A stretch of DNA of 64,000 bases from Chitinophaga sp. MM2321 (GCF_964033635.1 NZ_OZ035533.1:3162001-3226000), one strand, 5' to 3'; shown: positions 9,168 through 18,413, counted from the stretch's first letter. Notes: generated by a model from the letters alone, not told the origin. A program made the numbers and translations.

Positions 9168-10565
9168 ATGAAAATACCCATCCATTCACTCATAGACCTG
9201 ATGACAGCATTAGGTAATAATACGCCAGCAAATTTAGTACTGCAAACCTCTATACTTTGTCCGTATTCAATTGTGTTGCCGGTAGGATTTAGTATAACGG
9301 GGCTGGACAAAGAACGTTGCATCATCAGTTTTAATAACAGCGATGGTATCGGACTGACTGCCAACAATGAAATTGCGGATCTTACTATTCAGACGAATCC
9401 CAACAACAGGGCTATCTATACTTTAAGTAATCACGCGGATCTGGGAATTTTATCTTTAAAGAACCTTGTCATAACGGGGCAGGTTCAAATATTGACCAGG
9501 GCAGGCACTTCCAAAACAACACTGCTGGCAGACAACATTGATATTGTGGCTTGTGATGCCCGCAGGTATTCCGAACAACCACAGAAATATGGGGTGAACG
9601 TTTACCAGGGCGCTTTTACCGTTTATAATTTTAACAGCACACCGGATAGTGTTATCAACGCCACCTTAACCAATATCAGCTTAGGGCGCAAAGGCGCGCC
9701 GGTAATTGGTTCTGGATTGTTCATCTGCGGATTTGGCGACAATGGAGGTTGGGTAATTGCAGACACCATTACAACAGGTGATATTTATTCCAATGGCATG
9801 CTACCTTATGGACAACCGGATATGATTACAGCAGCAGTTTTTATTGTAAACGGAACTAAAATAAAAAACATCACACATAAGGGTGCGGTGACTACCTATG
9901 GTGTAAACGATATGGTATTAGACACCTGGGGAGAAGTAGAAAAATGGATAGCAGAAAAACCAATCACCTCTTATGGGCCAAGTGGTATCGGCTTTGTGAA
10001 TTTTGGTATCGTTGATGAATTTGAAGCCAAAGATAAAATTGAAACGTTTGGTTTAGGTGCAAGAGGTTTCAATCAATATGATGGCACTGTTACAAAAGCA
10101 ACTTTTCACAGTATTACCACCCACGGCGACGGTTCCATTGGTATGCAGTTTAGCAAAGCAGTTGGCAGTATTGAAGTAAAAAACGGCGTAGTAACCAATG
10201 GTGCGAAGGGACAAACACTTGTAAAAGGAGTGCTGATGAGCCTTCCCGCAGATGCTATCAGTATCAAGCCCGGTGGAGAAATCCGGCAATTAAATATTTC
10301 AGGTGGCATCACTACTCATGGCGACAACGTGCATTCTTTTAATGTAGAAGGCGGCGTTGTGCATGCATTAAAGATCAAAGGAGATGTGACAGCCAATGGT
10401 AATAATTCAATTGCGGTGGCTGTTACCAATGGTGGACAAACACCCCTGACCAATATTGCTGCCATATCAAAGAAAGGAATAGCTGTGCAGATTGATAAGG
10501 GAAAAGTTAGTGACCGTGCGGGGCTGACTGCTAAAGGAGCAAAAGGAAATATTGTTGAGCATTAA
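9168..10565 (+). CDS. right-handed beta-helix-like repeat protein of unknown function
   Basis: 465 residues, no signal peptide, no membrane segment and no recognised catalytic motif. It is rich in Asn, Gly, Thr and Ile/Val, in the pattern of parallel beta-helix rungs (pectate-lyase-like fold). In the second half a short motif recurs: VTTYG, ITSYG, IETFG, ITTHG, VTNGA, ITTHG, VTANG, LTAKG, each at the same turn of an apparent coil. Such proteins are polysaccharide lyases, hydrolases, adhesins or phage-tail-like binders, but without an export signal an enzyme acting outside is not supported. It is flanked by unrelated genes; the upstream gap holds a 13-bp repeat, TAATTTTAATTAT (9026-9038 and 9082-9094). 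Function unknown. Confidence 0.75.
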   Translation: MKIPIHSLIDLMTALGNNTPANLVLQTSILCPYSIVLPVGFSITGLDKERCIISFNNSDGIGLTANNEIADLTIQTNPNNRAIYTLSNHADLGILSLKNLVITGQVQILTRAGTSKTTLLADNIDIVACDARRYSEQPQKYGVNVYQGAFTVYNFNSTPDSVINATLTNISLGRKGAPVIGSGLFICGFGDNGGWVIADTITTGDIYSNGMLPYGQPDMITAAVFIVNGTKIKNITHKGAVTTYGVNDMVLDTWGEVEKWIAEKPITSYGPSGIGFVNFGIVDEFEAKDKIETFGLGARGFNQYDGTVTKATFHSITTHGDGSIGMQFSKAVGSIEVKNGVVTNGAKGQTLVKGVLMSLPADAISIKPGGEIRQLNISGGITTHGDNVHSFNVEGGVVHALKIKGDVTANGNNSIAVAVTNGGQTPLTNIAAISKKGIAVQIDKGKVSDRAGLTAKGAKGNIVEH

Positions 10566-10578
10566 GTATCGTTTTACA

Positions 10579-11127
10579 TTACTGCAAAAGCATACCGGAA
10601 CGGGCAAAGTCTATCGGTTTATTATCCGGTATTTCCAGGAAAAAATCCAACTGCCACTGCTGCGTTTTTTGCGCCTGCCGGCTGGTGGTTTCATCCCATG
10701 GCGGGTATACACGTATTCCCCGTTTACCTCCTTTACCATTACCTGCTACAATATCATGCGCACACAAAACAGTTTTGGGGAAGATAAATTGTCCAAAATG
10801 ATTGTCTTTCCGCGTACTGATAATAAACAGATCTACGGGGTCTGAAAGATCATATGGCTGAATGGGGCCTTTTTGATTCCGCTTCCATATTGTAACGAAT
10901 TGGCCGGTCTTTGTTGGCGTGATCTTAGCCACGCGGAACCTGACAGCGCGGCCATTCAGTTCAAAAGTACAGGCACCGTATTCAGCACTTTCTGCTTCCA
11001 TTAACGGCTCCGTATATTTATAATGGCACTTATCATACACCAGCTTCCTGGCTGCAATAAGATCAGCAGGGATTGTCAGGGAATGCGGAATGATGCTATG
11101 ATTATCTGAAGATTTTTTATGCTCCAT
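10579..11127 (-). CDS. MepB-family protein
   Basis: 182 residues, cytoplasmic. Seen: the family's central stretch YGACTFELNGRAVRFRVAK and the ending GKRGIRVYPPWDET followed by a QKTQQWQLDFFL segment, which match MepB, the small protein encoded beside the MepA drug exporter in S. aureus. Biochemical function is unknown. It starts 24 bases after the SDR gene on the same strand, so the two are probably co-transcribed. It converges with the beta-helix gene, with only 13 bases between their stops. Confidence 0.8.
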   Translation of the reverse strand: MEHKKSSDNHSIIPHSLTIPADLIAARKLVYDKCHYKYTEPLMEAESAEYGACTFELNGRAVRFRVAKITPTKTGQFVTIWKRNQKGPIQPYDLSDPVDLFIISTRKDNHFGQFIFPKTVLCAHDIVAGNGKGGKRGIRVYPPWDETTSRQAQKTQQWQLDFFLEIPDNKPIDFARSGMLLQ

Positions 11128-11151
11128 CCTGTTGTATTTTTAGCAGGGACA

Positions 11152-12081
11152 TCAACGGTATCCCGTTACATCCGCAGGTTTACCGGCATCCTGTACTTCC
11201 GTGATGTAACGCCAGCAATCTGGCCGTGAGCCGTCGAGGTCATTGAAATGATAGATTTGGGCCAATTGGCCACTGGAAAGGGATTGGCCGCTCCAGCGTT
11301 GCTTGTCCTCATCGGCGGCCAATGCTGCTATGGCACGACCAACAAAATGCGGTGATTCTGAAATGGCGAAATGGGGTTCTTTTTTAACAGCGTCCTGCCA
11401 GTTTTCCTCTCCTACCTCAAATACCTCCAGCATTATTTCAGAGCGCATCCATCCGGGCGTTACAGCTACCGCCGTACAATTGTATGGCGCCAGGTCTTTG
11501 GCATGTGCCCAGGCCATCCTGATGACTGCGGTCTTTGCCAGATCGTAAAATACGGACAGGCGGTAATGATCGGCATTGTATTCGGCAGTGCCGTCTGTCA
11601 CCTCCACCAATAAGCCGCCTGGCTGTTTGATCAGTAGCGGTAATGCATAGTGTGCCGTAATGAGGTGGGTATTAACGCCCAGGTCCAGCAGGCGGAGACC
11701 ATTTTTCAGTGAGTGCTCCCATACCGGTTTGTTCCATTCCATCAGCTTCTCTCCTCCCCAGATATCATTCACGAGGATATCCAGTCTGCCCTGTTCTTTT
11801 TCGATCCGTTGCACCAGTTGCGCTACTTCTTCGTGTACCAGGTGATCCACCCTTACAGGAATGCCATGTCCGCCGGCGGCATTTACCAGCTCTGCTGTTT
11901 CTTCAATCGTTTCCGGGCGGTCGTATTCGGATCTTTGTTCACGTGTAGTCCTGCCTGTTACATATACGGTTGCGCCGGCTGCACCCAGTTCCACCGCAAT
12001 TCCCCGGCCACCGCCACGTGTTCCACCGGCTACCAGGGCTACTTTCCCTTTAAGGGCTGTATGGTTAAATGATGTATCCAT
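11152..12081 (-). CDS. SDR-family oxidoreductase
   Basis: 309 residues, Rossmann fold. Seen: a glycine-rich cofactor loop AGGTRGGGRGIA (~18-29), an Arg-containing TGRTTREQR after the second strand (suggesting NADP), and the catalytic pair Y179-DLA-K183. The usual NNAG is replaced by VNDIWGG, and the Ser that normally lies about 13 residues before the Tyr is not clear (TDGTAEY), so activity may deviate from classical SDRs. Longer than the ~250-residue standard because of a C-terminal extension. The AraC regulator gene lies 86 bases upstream on the same strand and may control it. Substrate unknown. Confidence 0.85.
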   Translation of the reverse strand: MDTSFNHTALKGKVALVAGGTRGGGRGIAVELGAAGATVYVTGRTTREQRSEYDRPETIEETAELVNAAGGHGIPVRVDHLVHEEVAQLVQRIEKEQGRLDILVNDIWGGEKLMEWNKPVWEHSLKNGLRLLDLGVNTHLITAHYALPLLIKQPGGLLVEVTDGTAEYNADHYRLSVFYDLAKTAVIRMAWAHAKDLAPYNCTAVAVTPGWMRSEIMLEVFEVGEENWQDAVKKEPHFAISESPHFVGRAIAALAADEDKQRWSGQSLSSGQLAQIYHFNDLDGSRPDCWRYITEVQDAGKPADVTGYR

Positions 12082-12094
12082 CTTACCTGTTTTT

Positions 12095-12123
12095 CAAAAT
12101 TAAAAAAGGGTAAAGGTCTGCAA
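12095..12123 (-). promoter_or_regulatory. candidate promoter of the SDR-mepB unit
   Basis: Minus strand: TTG (12121-12123), 18 bases, TAATTTTG (12095-12102), a full match to the Bacteroidota -7 box TANNTTTG, 13 bases before the ATG at 12081. The short leader and 18-base spacing make this plausible, not certain. Confidence 0.4.
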
Positions 12124-12167
12124 TTTTATGTAATGGTTATTTATTATTCGCCGGATATCCGTCTCCG

Positions 12168-13049
12168 TTAGGAAAATGTTTTTACCTGTAGATAATTCCG
12201 TTTATAATTAACTGGTGTAAGGCCGGTTACCTTTTTAAATTGTCGGTAAAAATTGGAGATATTAAGAAATCCGCACTGACTGGAAATATGAGGAATGGAC
12301 AATTTATCTTCTATCAAATGCTGGCATACATGGCTGATACGTACTTCCGTCAGGAAATCGTAATAGGTTTTATGCGTCATCAACTTGAAATAACGGCAAA
12401 AAGAGGTAACGGTAAGATTGCTGATAGCCGCTATTTCTTCCAGTGTAATGGCCTGTTTGAAATTTGATAATGTATAATTGTACACGGCGTTTAATCTATC
12501 CTTTTCCTGCTTGTCCGGCGGATGAAAAGAATAGGTGGCGCTGATAAAAGTATAATCTTCTGTTTCGGAGAGCAGGTTGAGAATGGAAAGCAGCATCACC
12601 ACCTTTTCCAGTCTTTCCGCATTTACCATCTGGAACAGCAAACCGGAAAGCTTCTTATGTGTATCGCCATGAATAACCATTCCCTTCTTCGCTTTTTCAA
12701 AGAGCTTTAACAACAGGTGTGCTTCAGGCAGGAACAGGAAATCGCTTCCCATACAGTTTGGCAGAAACTGTAATACGATGGCCTCTACGCGCTTGTTGGA
12801 CCCCTCCTCGAAATATTCTTCCTTACAATGCCAGGTATGTGGCATATTTTCACCCAGCAGGATCATCTCCCCTGCTGAAAAGTTGCTGATCTTATCTCCG
12901 GTAAAACGAACACCTTCTCCCCGGATAATATAATGTAACTCCAGTTCAGGATGATAATGCCATATAGTACCAAAGTTAGGTTCTACATCATGCCGTATGC
13001 TGAAAGAAGTCTGAATCGACTGTGGGACTTTATGAAAATGCGGTTTCAT
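12168..13049 (-). CDS. AraC-family transcriptional regulator with cupin sensor domain
   Basis: 293 residues. N-terminal ~130 residues form a cupin-like ligand-binding domain (HYHPELELHYIIRGEG, FSAGEMILLGENMPHTW). The C-terminal ~100 residues form two helix-turn-helix units: ITLEEIAAISNLTVTSFCRYF, then a second ending in FLNISNFYRQFKKVTGLTPVNYK, the standard AraC ending. Cupin-AraC regulators usually respond to sugars or small molecules. The SDR and MepB genes downstream are the nearest possible targets. Effector unknown. Confidence 0.9.
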   Translation of the reverse strand: MKPHFHKVPQSIQTSFSIRHDVEPNFGTIWHYHPELELHYIIRGEGVRFTGDKISNFSAGEMILLGENMPHTWHCKEEYFEEGSNKRVEAIVLQFLPNCMGSDFLFLPEAHLLLKLFEKAKKGMVIHGDTHKKLSGLLFQMVNAERLEKVVMLLSILNLLSETEDYTFISATYSFHPPDKQEKDRLNAVYNYTLSNFKQAITLEEIAAISNLTVTSFCRYFKLMTHKTYYDFLTEVRISHVCQHLIEDKLSIPHISSQCGFLNISNFYRQFKKVTGLTPVNYKRNYLQVKTFS

Positions 13050-13293
13050 GGCTTGTGGGCAATAATATAGTTTTACTAAAAATAAGGTAAAAAAAATGAT
13101 TCATCACCCTTCTGTGGGCAGAATAATATTCAGGAATAGTTTAGGAATCCAATTGATAATATAGTACAGAATAAAGCCAATGAAGGGCAATAATCACGTT
13201 CCTTTTTACTATATTTTAGCGTGCTTTTTTGAATGAAGCTTTAGCAGTTGTATTGTTGGAGCCATCATATATTTTAAAAACCGAATCAAGCGT

Positions 13294-14007
13294 ATGCAGA
13301 TTTTAAGAGGACTTTATCAAGTTGGCGGCGACATAAATGGTATTACTTTCGATGAGCCGGGAGCGTTATGGAACGATGCAAATTCTTATATACTGGAAAC
13401 GCCGCAAGGCTTAATCATGTTTGATTCTGGCTGTGGCGATACCATGGAACAGATATTTGAAAACATGAAATATTGGGGATTGCAGCCCGGGCAAATCAAA
13501 TATTGCATCCTTACCCATCCTCATTTAGACCATGCCGGCGGCGCACATATCCTGAAAAAAATGGGCGTTAAATTGCTGGCCATAGAAGAAACGGCCAATT
13601 CGGTCGCTTCCGGTGATGAGCGTTGTTGCGGCTATTTATACCATAAAATTTTTACGCCTGTAACCGTAGATGAAATACTGACTGACGGCCAAACCCTGCA
13701 TTTACTGGGCGTGGAAATCGGGGTGATGCATCTGCCAGGTCATAGCATGGGCTGCACCGCCTATAATTTTATCCTGGACAATAAAAAGGTGGTGATCAGT
13801 GGCGACGTAATCGGTACTTTACTGGCAGGCGATTTTGGATGGGGCGGCTCCATTGATTTCAACAAAAAAATCTATATCGAATCGCTGCGGAAATTTGCGC
13901 GCGTTGATATGGATATAATGGTTCCCGGACACGGTATGATCTCTTTTCATAAACCACGGCGACGTGTAGAGGAAGTACTGAATGCAGCACTCATGCAATG
14001 GAGATAA
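13294..14007 (+). CDS. metallo-beta-lactamase-fold hydrolase
   Basis: 237 residues, no signal peptide. Seen: the zinc motif H75-P-H77-L-D79-H80, a third ligand in MHLPGHSMGC, a bridging Asp in ISGDVIG and a last His in VPGHGM, so both zinc sites are complete. The wider family covers glyoxalase II, quorum-quenching lactonases and others; nothing seen narrows the substrate. The amidohydrolase lipoprotein gene starts 13 bases after the stop, implying co-expression. Confidence 0.85.
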   Translation: MQILRGLYQVGGDINGITFDEPGALWNDANSYILETPQGLIMFDSGCGDTMEQIFENMKYWGLQPGQIKYCILTHPHLDHAGGAHILKKMGVKLLAIEETANSVASGDERCCGYLYHKIFTPVTVDEILTDGQTLHLLGVEIGVMHLPGHSMGCTAYNFILDNKKVVISGDVIGTLLAGDFGWGGSIDFNKKIYIESLRKFARVDMDIMVPGHGMISFHKPRRRVEEVLNAALMQWR

Positions 14008-14020
14008 ACTACCCACAGCT

Positions 14021-15133
14021 ATGCTTATTAAAAAACACAAATACCTGCTTTGTCCTCTGCTGCTGCTTATATGCAGCTGCGGCGGACAAACAACCAACCA
14101 GGAAACAACTGCCGACACGGCCACCTATTATACCACCGCTGATTATGCAGCTGTAAGGAAAATAGATGCACATGTGCATATCCGTACTACCGATACCACT
14201 TTAGTACATATAGCCAGGGAAGATAATTTCCGGCTGTTAACGATTGTAGTGGATGAAGAACCCGGAATGGAAGCGCAGGAACAATTTGCCATACAGCAAA
14301 AGACACAATTTCCTCAGTATGTATCGTTTGCCACTACTTTTTCTGTAGATGGCTGGAATAACCGTGACTGGAGCAGTAAAACCATTGACAAGCTGAAAAT
14401 GTCCATAGACAAAGGAGCTATCGCCGTTAAGATCTACAAGAATATCGGTATGGACCTGAAGGATACGAAAGGACATTTTGTGATGATAGACAATCCCCGG
14501 TTTGATGAAGTGCTGGACTTTCTCACCAAAGCAGAAATCCCTGTAATCGGCCACCTGGGCGAGCCTAAAGATTGCTGGCTGCCACTTGATCAGATGCAGA
14601 TGAATTCCAACAGGAAATATTATACCCGGCACCCGGAATATCATATGTTCGCTCATCCCGACCATCCATCTTATGAAGAACAGATGGCGGCGAGAGATCA
14701 TATGCTGGAGAAACACCCCGGACTACGGTTTGTAGGCGCCCATTTGGGCAGCCTGGAGTGGAACACCGATACATTGGCTATGCACCTGGACAAGCTGCCT
14801 AATATGGCCGTAGATATGGCGGCAAGAATATCGGACCTGCAATTTCTTGCCATGAAGGATTGGCAGAAAGTACATGATTTCTTTATCCGCTACCAGGACC
14901 GGCTGCTATATGGCACCGACCGGATTACAGACGACAGCAAACCTTCAGCCGAAGCAGGCAAATTCATACACGAAGCCTGGCTGCGGGACTGGGCTTTTCT
15001 GGCTACCGGCGACACCCTGCATTCATCTTCATTTGAAGGAAAATTTACGGGGCTGAAACTACCCAAATCGGTCATAGACAAAATATACCGCAAGAATGCA
15101 GAAGCGTGGTTCAAGGGTTTGAACATACAGTAG
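14021..15133 (+). CDS. amidohydrolase-family lipoprotein (amidohydrolase_2 type)
   Basis: 370 residues from the ATG at 14021, which yields a lipoprotein signal (LLLLICSC, Cys20 lipidated); a start at 13982 overlaps the previous gene and spoils the signal. Metal-dependent TIM-barrel hydrolase: IDAHVHIR gives the first HxH ligands, IGHLGEP and VGAHLGS give later His residues, and YGTDRI the catalytic Asp. Bacteroidota proteins of this type sit on the periplasmic face of a membrane. The preceding MBL hydrolase may act in the same pathway. Substrate unknown. Confidence 0.83.
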   Translation: MLIKKHKYLLCPLLLLICSCGGQTTNQETTADTATYYTTADYAAVRKIDAHVHIRTTDTTLVHIAREDNFRLLTIVVDEEPGMEAQEQFAIQQKTQFPQYVSFATTFSVDGWNNRDWSSKTIDKLKMSIDKGAIAVKIYKNIGMDLKDTKGHFVMIDNPRFDEVLDFLTKAEIPVIGHLGEPKDCWLPLDQMQMNSNRKYYTRHPEYHMFAHPDHPSYEEQMAARDHMLEKHPGLRFVGAHLGSLEWNTDTLAMHLDKLPNMAVDMAARISDLQFLAMKDWQKVHDFFIRYQDRLLYGTDRITDDSKPSAEAGKFIHEAWLRDWAFLATGDTLHSSSFEGKFTGLKLPKSVIDKIYRKNAEAWFKGLNIQ

Positions 15134-15239
15134 TTTTATAGCCACGGTGACTGCTTTCATGGCAGCACACCATTCCACAATAGCGATATGAAAACGGTAT
15201 GGCACAACACTTGCTACCTGTTTCATTAAATTATCTACT

Positions 15240-15452
15240 ATGAAAATATTAGCTATTGTTCTGATTATTGCAGGTATTACCATGGTCATTATCCGTGGCT
15301 TTTCTGTTCAAACCCAGAAGAAAGTACTTGATGTTGGTCCGTTGGAAGTGAACAAAACAGAAAATAAATGGGTAGGCTGGCCTACATATGCAGGCGGCAT
15401 AGTAGCTATAGTAGGCGTGGTGCTGCTCCTGGGCGCCAATAAAAAACGCTGA
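15240..15452 (+). CDS. small two-helix membrane protein
   Basis: 70 residues with hydrophobic helices at ~2-20 and ~45-63, joined by a short charged loop (KKVLDVGPLEVNKTENK). Similar small proteins are widespread in Bacteroidota without a known role. ATG chosen because the first helix begins at residue 2. It lies between the amidohydrolase and a strong hairpin at 15479-15525 that ends its transcript. Confidence 0.7.
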   Translation: MKILAIVLIIAGITMVIIRGFSVQTQKKVLDVGPLEVNKTENKWVGWPTYAGGIVAIVGVVLLLGANKKR

Positions 15453-15478
15453 GATATACTCCTGATCAAAACAACATA

Positions 15479-15525
15479 TACGTAGTTGTAAAACCTGTGC
15501 CGTGTACAGGTTTTACAACTGCGTA
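15479..15525. terminator. bidirectional hairpin terminator
   Basis: Arms 15479-15498 and 15506-15525 pair at 19 of 20 positions around a 7-base loop. It lies between two convergent genes (small membrane protein, + and DedA protein, -) and has A/T-rich flanks, so it probably ends transcription from both sides. Confidence 0.8.
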
Positions 15526-15557
15526 ATTATTAAGTGCATTAATTTCATCACTCCTGT

Positions 15558-16193
15558 TTATTTACTGCTTTCTCCCCGTTCATTTCCACCGGTTGAACGT
15601 TTTCTGAATTCACGGAAAACTTTGATGGCAACCGGTAGTGTTACTGCAAACACAATCCCGATAACAACATATTTGAGATAAGGCTTTAAGAAGGGCATAC
15701 TCCCTATCAGGTACCCCGCCATTGTAAAACTTACCACCCAAAACAGTGAGCCAATAAAAACATACAGCAAAAAGTGCCCGAATCTAAGTCTGAGGATACC
15801 GCCAACGATAGGACCAAATGTGCGGATAAGGGGAAGAAACAATCCAATAGACAAAGCTATACCTCCATACTTTTTATAAAATCCTTCCGCAGCCAACAGG
15901 TATTGTTTCTTAAAAAACCTTGAATCTTCCCGCCGGTACAGCAACGGGCCCGCTTTCCGACCGATCCAGTAACCAGTTAGATTACCCAGTACTGCTGCTA
16001 AAGTAGCTAAGCCGCAAACCGTAACCAACCCATCATCCAATAGTCCCGTAGCTACCAATACCCCTCCCATAAAAAGAAACCCTCCGCTGGGTAAGAAAAA
16101 GCAAAAGAACAATCCTGTTTGTCCATATACTACCAGAAATATAAGCAGTGATCCTCCCAGTTTGATCAACGATGCCGTATCGAACATGTACAT
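15558..16193 (-). CDS. DedA-family membrane protein
   Basis: 211 residues, polytopic inner-membrane protein. Seen: FFCFFLPSGGFLFMGGVLVATG and, in the second half, the family signature around LIRTFGPIVGGILR with conserved Arg and Pro. The DedA superfamily includes lipid scramblases that recycle undecaprenyl phosphate and phospholipids; the particular role here is unknown. The C-terminus is basic and hydrophilic (FREFRKRSTGGNERGE). It is transcribed alone. Confidence 0.87.
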   Translation of the reverse strand: MYMFDTASLIKLGGSLLIFLVVYGQTGLFFCFFLPSGGFLFMGGVLVATGLLDDGLVTVCGLATLAAVLGNLTGYWIGRKAGPLLYRREDSRFFKKQYLLAAEGFYKKYGGIALSIGLFLPLIRTFGPIVGGILRLRFGHFLLYVFIGSLFWVVSFTMAGYLIGSMPFLKPYLKYVVIGIVFAVTLPVAIKVFREFRKRSTGGNERGESSK

Positions 16194-16345
16194 GATTTTA
16201 AATTTATCCCGTCCGGGAAATAATCTAATGGTATGTCAAAAGTACTTTTTTTAAGTATTTCTTCCTCTGAGCCTGCTTCAGCCAACCGCTTTCAGACATG
16301 CAACAAATGTCGCATTTACCCCCTTTTCTTGTCGTTTTACCACCC

Positions 16346-16375
16346 TTGTAGTTGGGTATAGAACAAATACTTTTG
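16346..16375 (+). promoter_or_regulatory. candidate promoter of the VOC gene
   Basis: TTG (16346-16348), 19 bases, TACTTTTG (16368-16375), a full match to the TANNTTTG -7 box. The gene's ATG follows at 16440, giving a leader of about 55-60 bases. Confidence 0.55.
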
Positions 16376-16439
16376 TGACAGGCAGGCGTAAAATCTTATT
16401 CACTTCATACCTTTTTTATCATAAAATAAATCAATAACA

Positions 16440-16862
16440 ATGGCGCAATTAAATCCTTATCTAAATTTTGATAACAATTGCCGCGAAGCAATGAATTTTT
16501 ACCAGGCATGTTTAGGTGGGCAACTTGATCTACAAACCGTTGGCGAAATGCCGGCAATGGCGAAACAAATGCCCCCTGAAATGAAAGACCATATATTGCA
16601 TTCATATTTAAAATCTGGTGATATCGTAATAATGGCTTCTGACCTGAGCAGAGAAAAAAGAATAGAAGGTAATACTGTACACCTTTGTATTAATTGTGAA
16701 GATGAAGATCAGATAAATTCCTTCTTTACAAAATTATCTGCTGGCGGTAAAATAACAGAACCATTAACAGATATGCCCTGGGGCGCAAAGTATGGGGCAC
16801 TCACCGATAAATATGGCAAGCATTGGGTATTTAACTATCGGAAAGAAGAAGGGAAAGTGTAG
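16440..16862 (+). CDS. VOC-family (PhnB-like) protein
   Basis: 140 residues, cytoplasmic. Begins LNPYLNFDNNCREAMNFYQ and contains HSYLKSGDIVIMASD and PWGAKYGALTDKYGKHWVFNY, the usual order of the PhnB/3-demethylubiquinone-methyltransferase-like branch of the vicinal oxygen chelate fold. Such proteins are common, and their reaction is mostly unknown. It has its own promoter and a terminator hairpin at 16926-16948, so it is monocistronic. Confidence 0.85.
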   Translation: MAQLNPYLNFDNNCREAMNFYQACLGGQLDLQTVGEMPAMAKQMPPEMKDHILHSYLKSGDIVIMASDLSREKRIEGNTVHLCINCEDEDQINSFFTKLSAGGKITEPLTDMPWGAKYGALTDKYGKHWVFNYRKEEGKV

Positions 16863-16925
16863 GTGTTATTCAGGGCAACAATATGATAATTTGCGGGGAG
16901 GGTTTATGTGCTTTGATATGGCGAA

Positions 16926-16948
16926 AGTCCGACCCTATGGGTCGGACT
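16926..16948. terminator. hairpin terminator between convergent genes
   Basis: A perfect 10-bp stem, AGTCCGACCC / GGGTCGGACT, with a 3-base loop, between the VOC gene (+) and the DUF2961 gene (-). No long T-run follows, so efficiency is uncertain. Confidence 0.6.
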
Positions 16949-16972
16949 ACTGCTACTGTCGATGATAGCCAT

Positions 16973-18172
16973 CTATGGAACTTCCGGTGTAATACCTTCC
17001 AGACGTTCTGCCAACGGGGCTAATGCAGGCAGGTTACTTTCCGGTTTGTCGAGATAGAAATATGCGGTGGAAGAATAATTATCCAGCCGGTAAAAATTTA
17101 CCCATCCATCAGGGAATTTTTCATCTGAGAGATTTGGAAAAGAGGGTTGTTCCAGTATTTTCACCAACGCGGCAGGTGTTGATACCGTAACAGGTTTCAG
17201 GCGAGCGCCCTTGCCCACCACTTCTCTTACCTGGTCTCTTGCGCCGCCGCCAATCTGTTGTATAGTTACCCGGCAACCACTGTGAAAATAAACTGGGTCG
17301 GGAATATGATAACGATAAAAAGCATAGGCTCTCGTTGGTCCGTCTGCAATCAGGCAGCCCTGGTATAAATGGGCAAAGGTGCCCTGGCTCCAGCCTGTAC
17401 CGATGTAGTCTTCTGTTCCCGTACCAGCCAGCGTAGGATATTGCGTATCACCATCCAGGTACATTTTTACCTCTCCTTCGCCAAACCAGGTATTGCCATA
17501 CGTTTTATCTGCTATTACTCCCATATTGCTGCCGAGGTAACGGCCTTTACCAGTAACAGCCGGCAGCATTTCAAAATCATCTCCCAGCTTTGTATGTTTG
17601 TTACTGTTCCAGTAAGCGTGGAAATATAGTAAGTCCTTTTGTGGCTTTTTCTGTGCCGTAAGATTTATCTCATAAAACAACGATGCTGTTTTTGAGGATT
17701 CATTTACCAATACAATCCGTGCCTTCTTATTAAAAGGCATAGGAATGTTGCAGTTAAATGATCTGCCTTCCGGATCGGAAAACAAGGCACATTGAAAGGG
17801 TGTTTTTAGTCCTAATCCAATACCAAAGAAATCGCCCAAAGGTGCAGATACCGCGGGCTTTGTAGCACCTTCCCAATACATATCAATACGAATGGACCTT
17901 AAAACTTCCGGCTTTCTTTCCGAGATAGTTAACCAGATCCTGTTAATGACCCCGGCACCCTGGTAGTCCATCAGCGTTACACTGGCTCCTGCTTTCAAGG
18001 TATCGCAGGGATGACCCTTTGCACCTTTGTTTTCTATACCCGCTATACCTTTGCCACCGGAACTGTTTTCAAAGGTGATCCAGCGGGTATCAGCATCCGC
18101 AGGGAACTTGTACAACTCCTGCGCCATCAAACCAACAGGCAGGAGGATCAGGATCATCAGTATTCTTTTCAT
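16973..18172 (-). CDS. DUF2961 (GH172-like) exported enzyme
   Basis: 399 residues from the ATG at 18172, which gives a signal peptide (MKRILMILILLPVGLMAQ); an upstream in-frame start at 18259 adds 29 unlikely residues. Seen: WITFENSSGGKGIAGIENKG at the N-terminus and a GTGTEDYIGTGW segment holding the acidic residue region used in this family. DUF2961 defines GH172, which includes difructose-anhydride and D-arabinofuranoside/D-fructofuranoside-acting enzymes. It is single, with no PUL partner beside it, so its substrate is not known. Confidence 0.82.
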   Translation of the reverse strand: MKRILMILILLPVGLMAQELYKFPADADTRWITFENSSGGKGIAGIENKGAKGHPCDTLKAGASVTLMDYQGAGVINRIWLTISERKPEVLRSIRIDMYWEGATKPAVSAPLGDFFGIGLGLKTPFQCALFSDPEGRSFNCNIPMPFNKKARIVLVNESSKTASLFYEINLTAQKKPQKDLLYFHAYWNSNKHTKLGDDFEMLPAVTGKGRYLGSNMGVIADKTYGNTWFGEGEVKMYLDGDTQYPTLAGTGTEDYIGTGWSQGTFAHLYQGCLIADGPTRAYAFYRYHIPDPVYFHSGCRVTIQQIGGGARDQVREVVGKGARLKPVTVSTPAALVKILEQPSFPNLSDEKFPDGWVNFYRLDNYSSTAYFYLDKPESNLPALAPLAERLEGITPEVP

Positions 18173-18298
18173 GTGATAAACATTATTACCAGCTGGCTTC
18201 AATACCATCTGGGATTGGGGAAATAGTGTCTTTCTGACAATATATATAATTAGCAGCAAATTATCATAGGGTGGGGATATATTTCAGGACCAAATGCG

Positions 18299-18387
18299 GA
18301 TGCTTTACTGGCATAATAACAATAGCCGGGGTTTTAACCCAGGCTATTGCGCTGGAAGCTCGTTAATTATTATACCAGTAAAGCATC
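18299..18387. repeat. nested inverted repeat (long hairpin)
   Basis: Outer arms 18299-18319 and 18367-18387 pair at 20 of 21 positions. Inside, arms 18320-18331 and 18338-18349 pair at 11 of 12, leaving a small A/T loop and a 17-base bulge on the right side only. The whole could fold as one ~89-base stem. It is unlike a terminator (too long, bulged, no T-run). It could be a REP-like element, a small RNA or an excised element's scar. Confidence 0.75.
18351..18386. repeat. 36-bp direct repeat, copy 1
   Basis: Matches 18414-18449 at 32 of 36 positions, 63 bases apart. This copy includes the right arm of the nested hairpin. The shared core contains CGTTAATTATTATA and AGTAAAGCAT. Confidence 0.75.
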
Positions 18388-18413
18388 TGAATTTCTTGGT
18401 CGGCTCCTATCAT

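Noticed and set aside
18299..18387. Possible retron or group II intron remnant, from the long nested hairpin
   Set aside because: No reverse transcriptase gene nearby on either strand; the structure alone does not support it.
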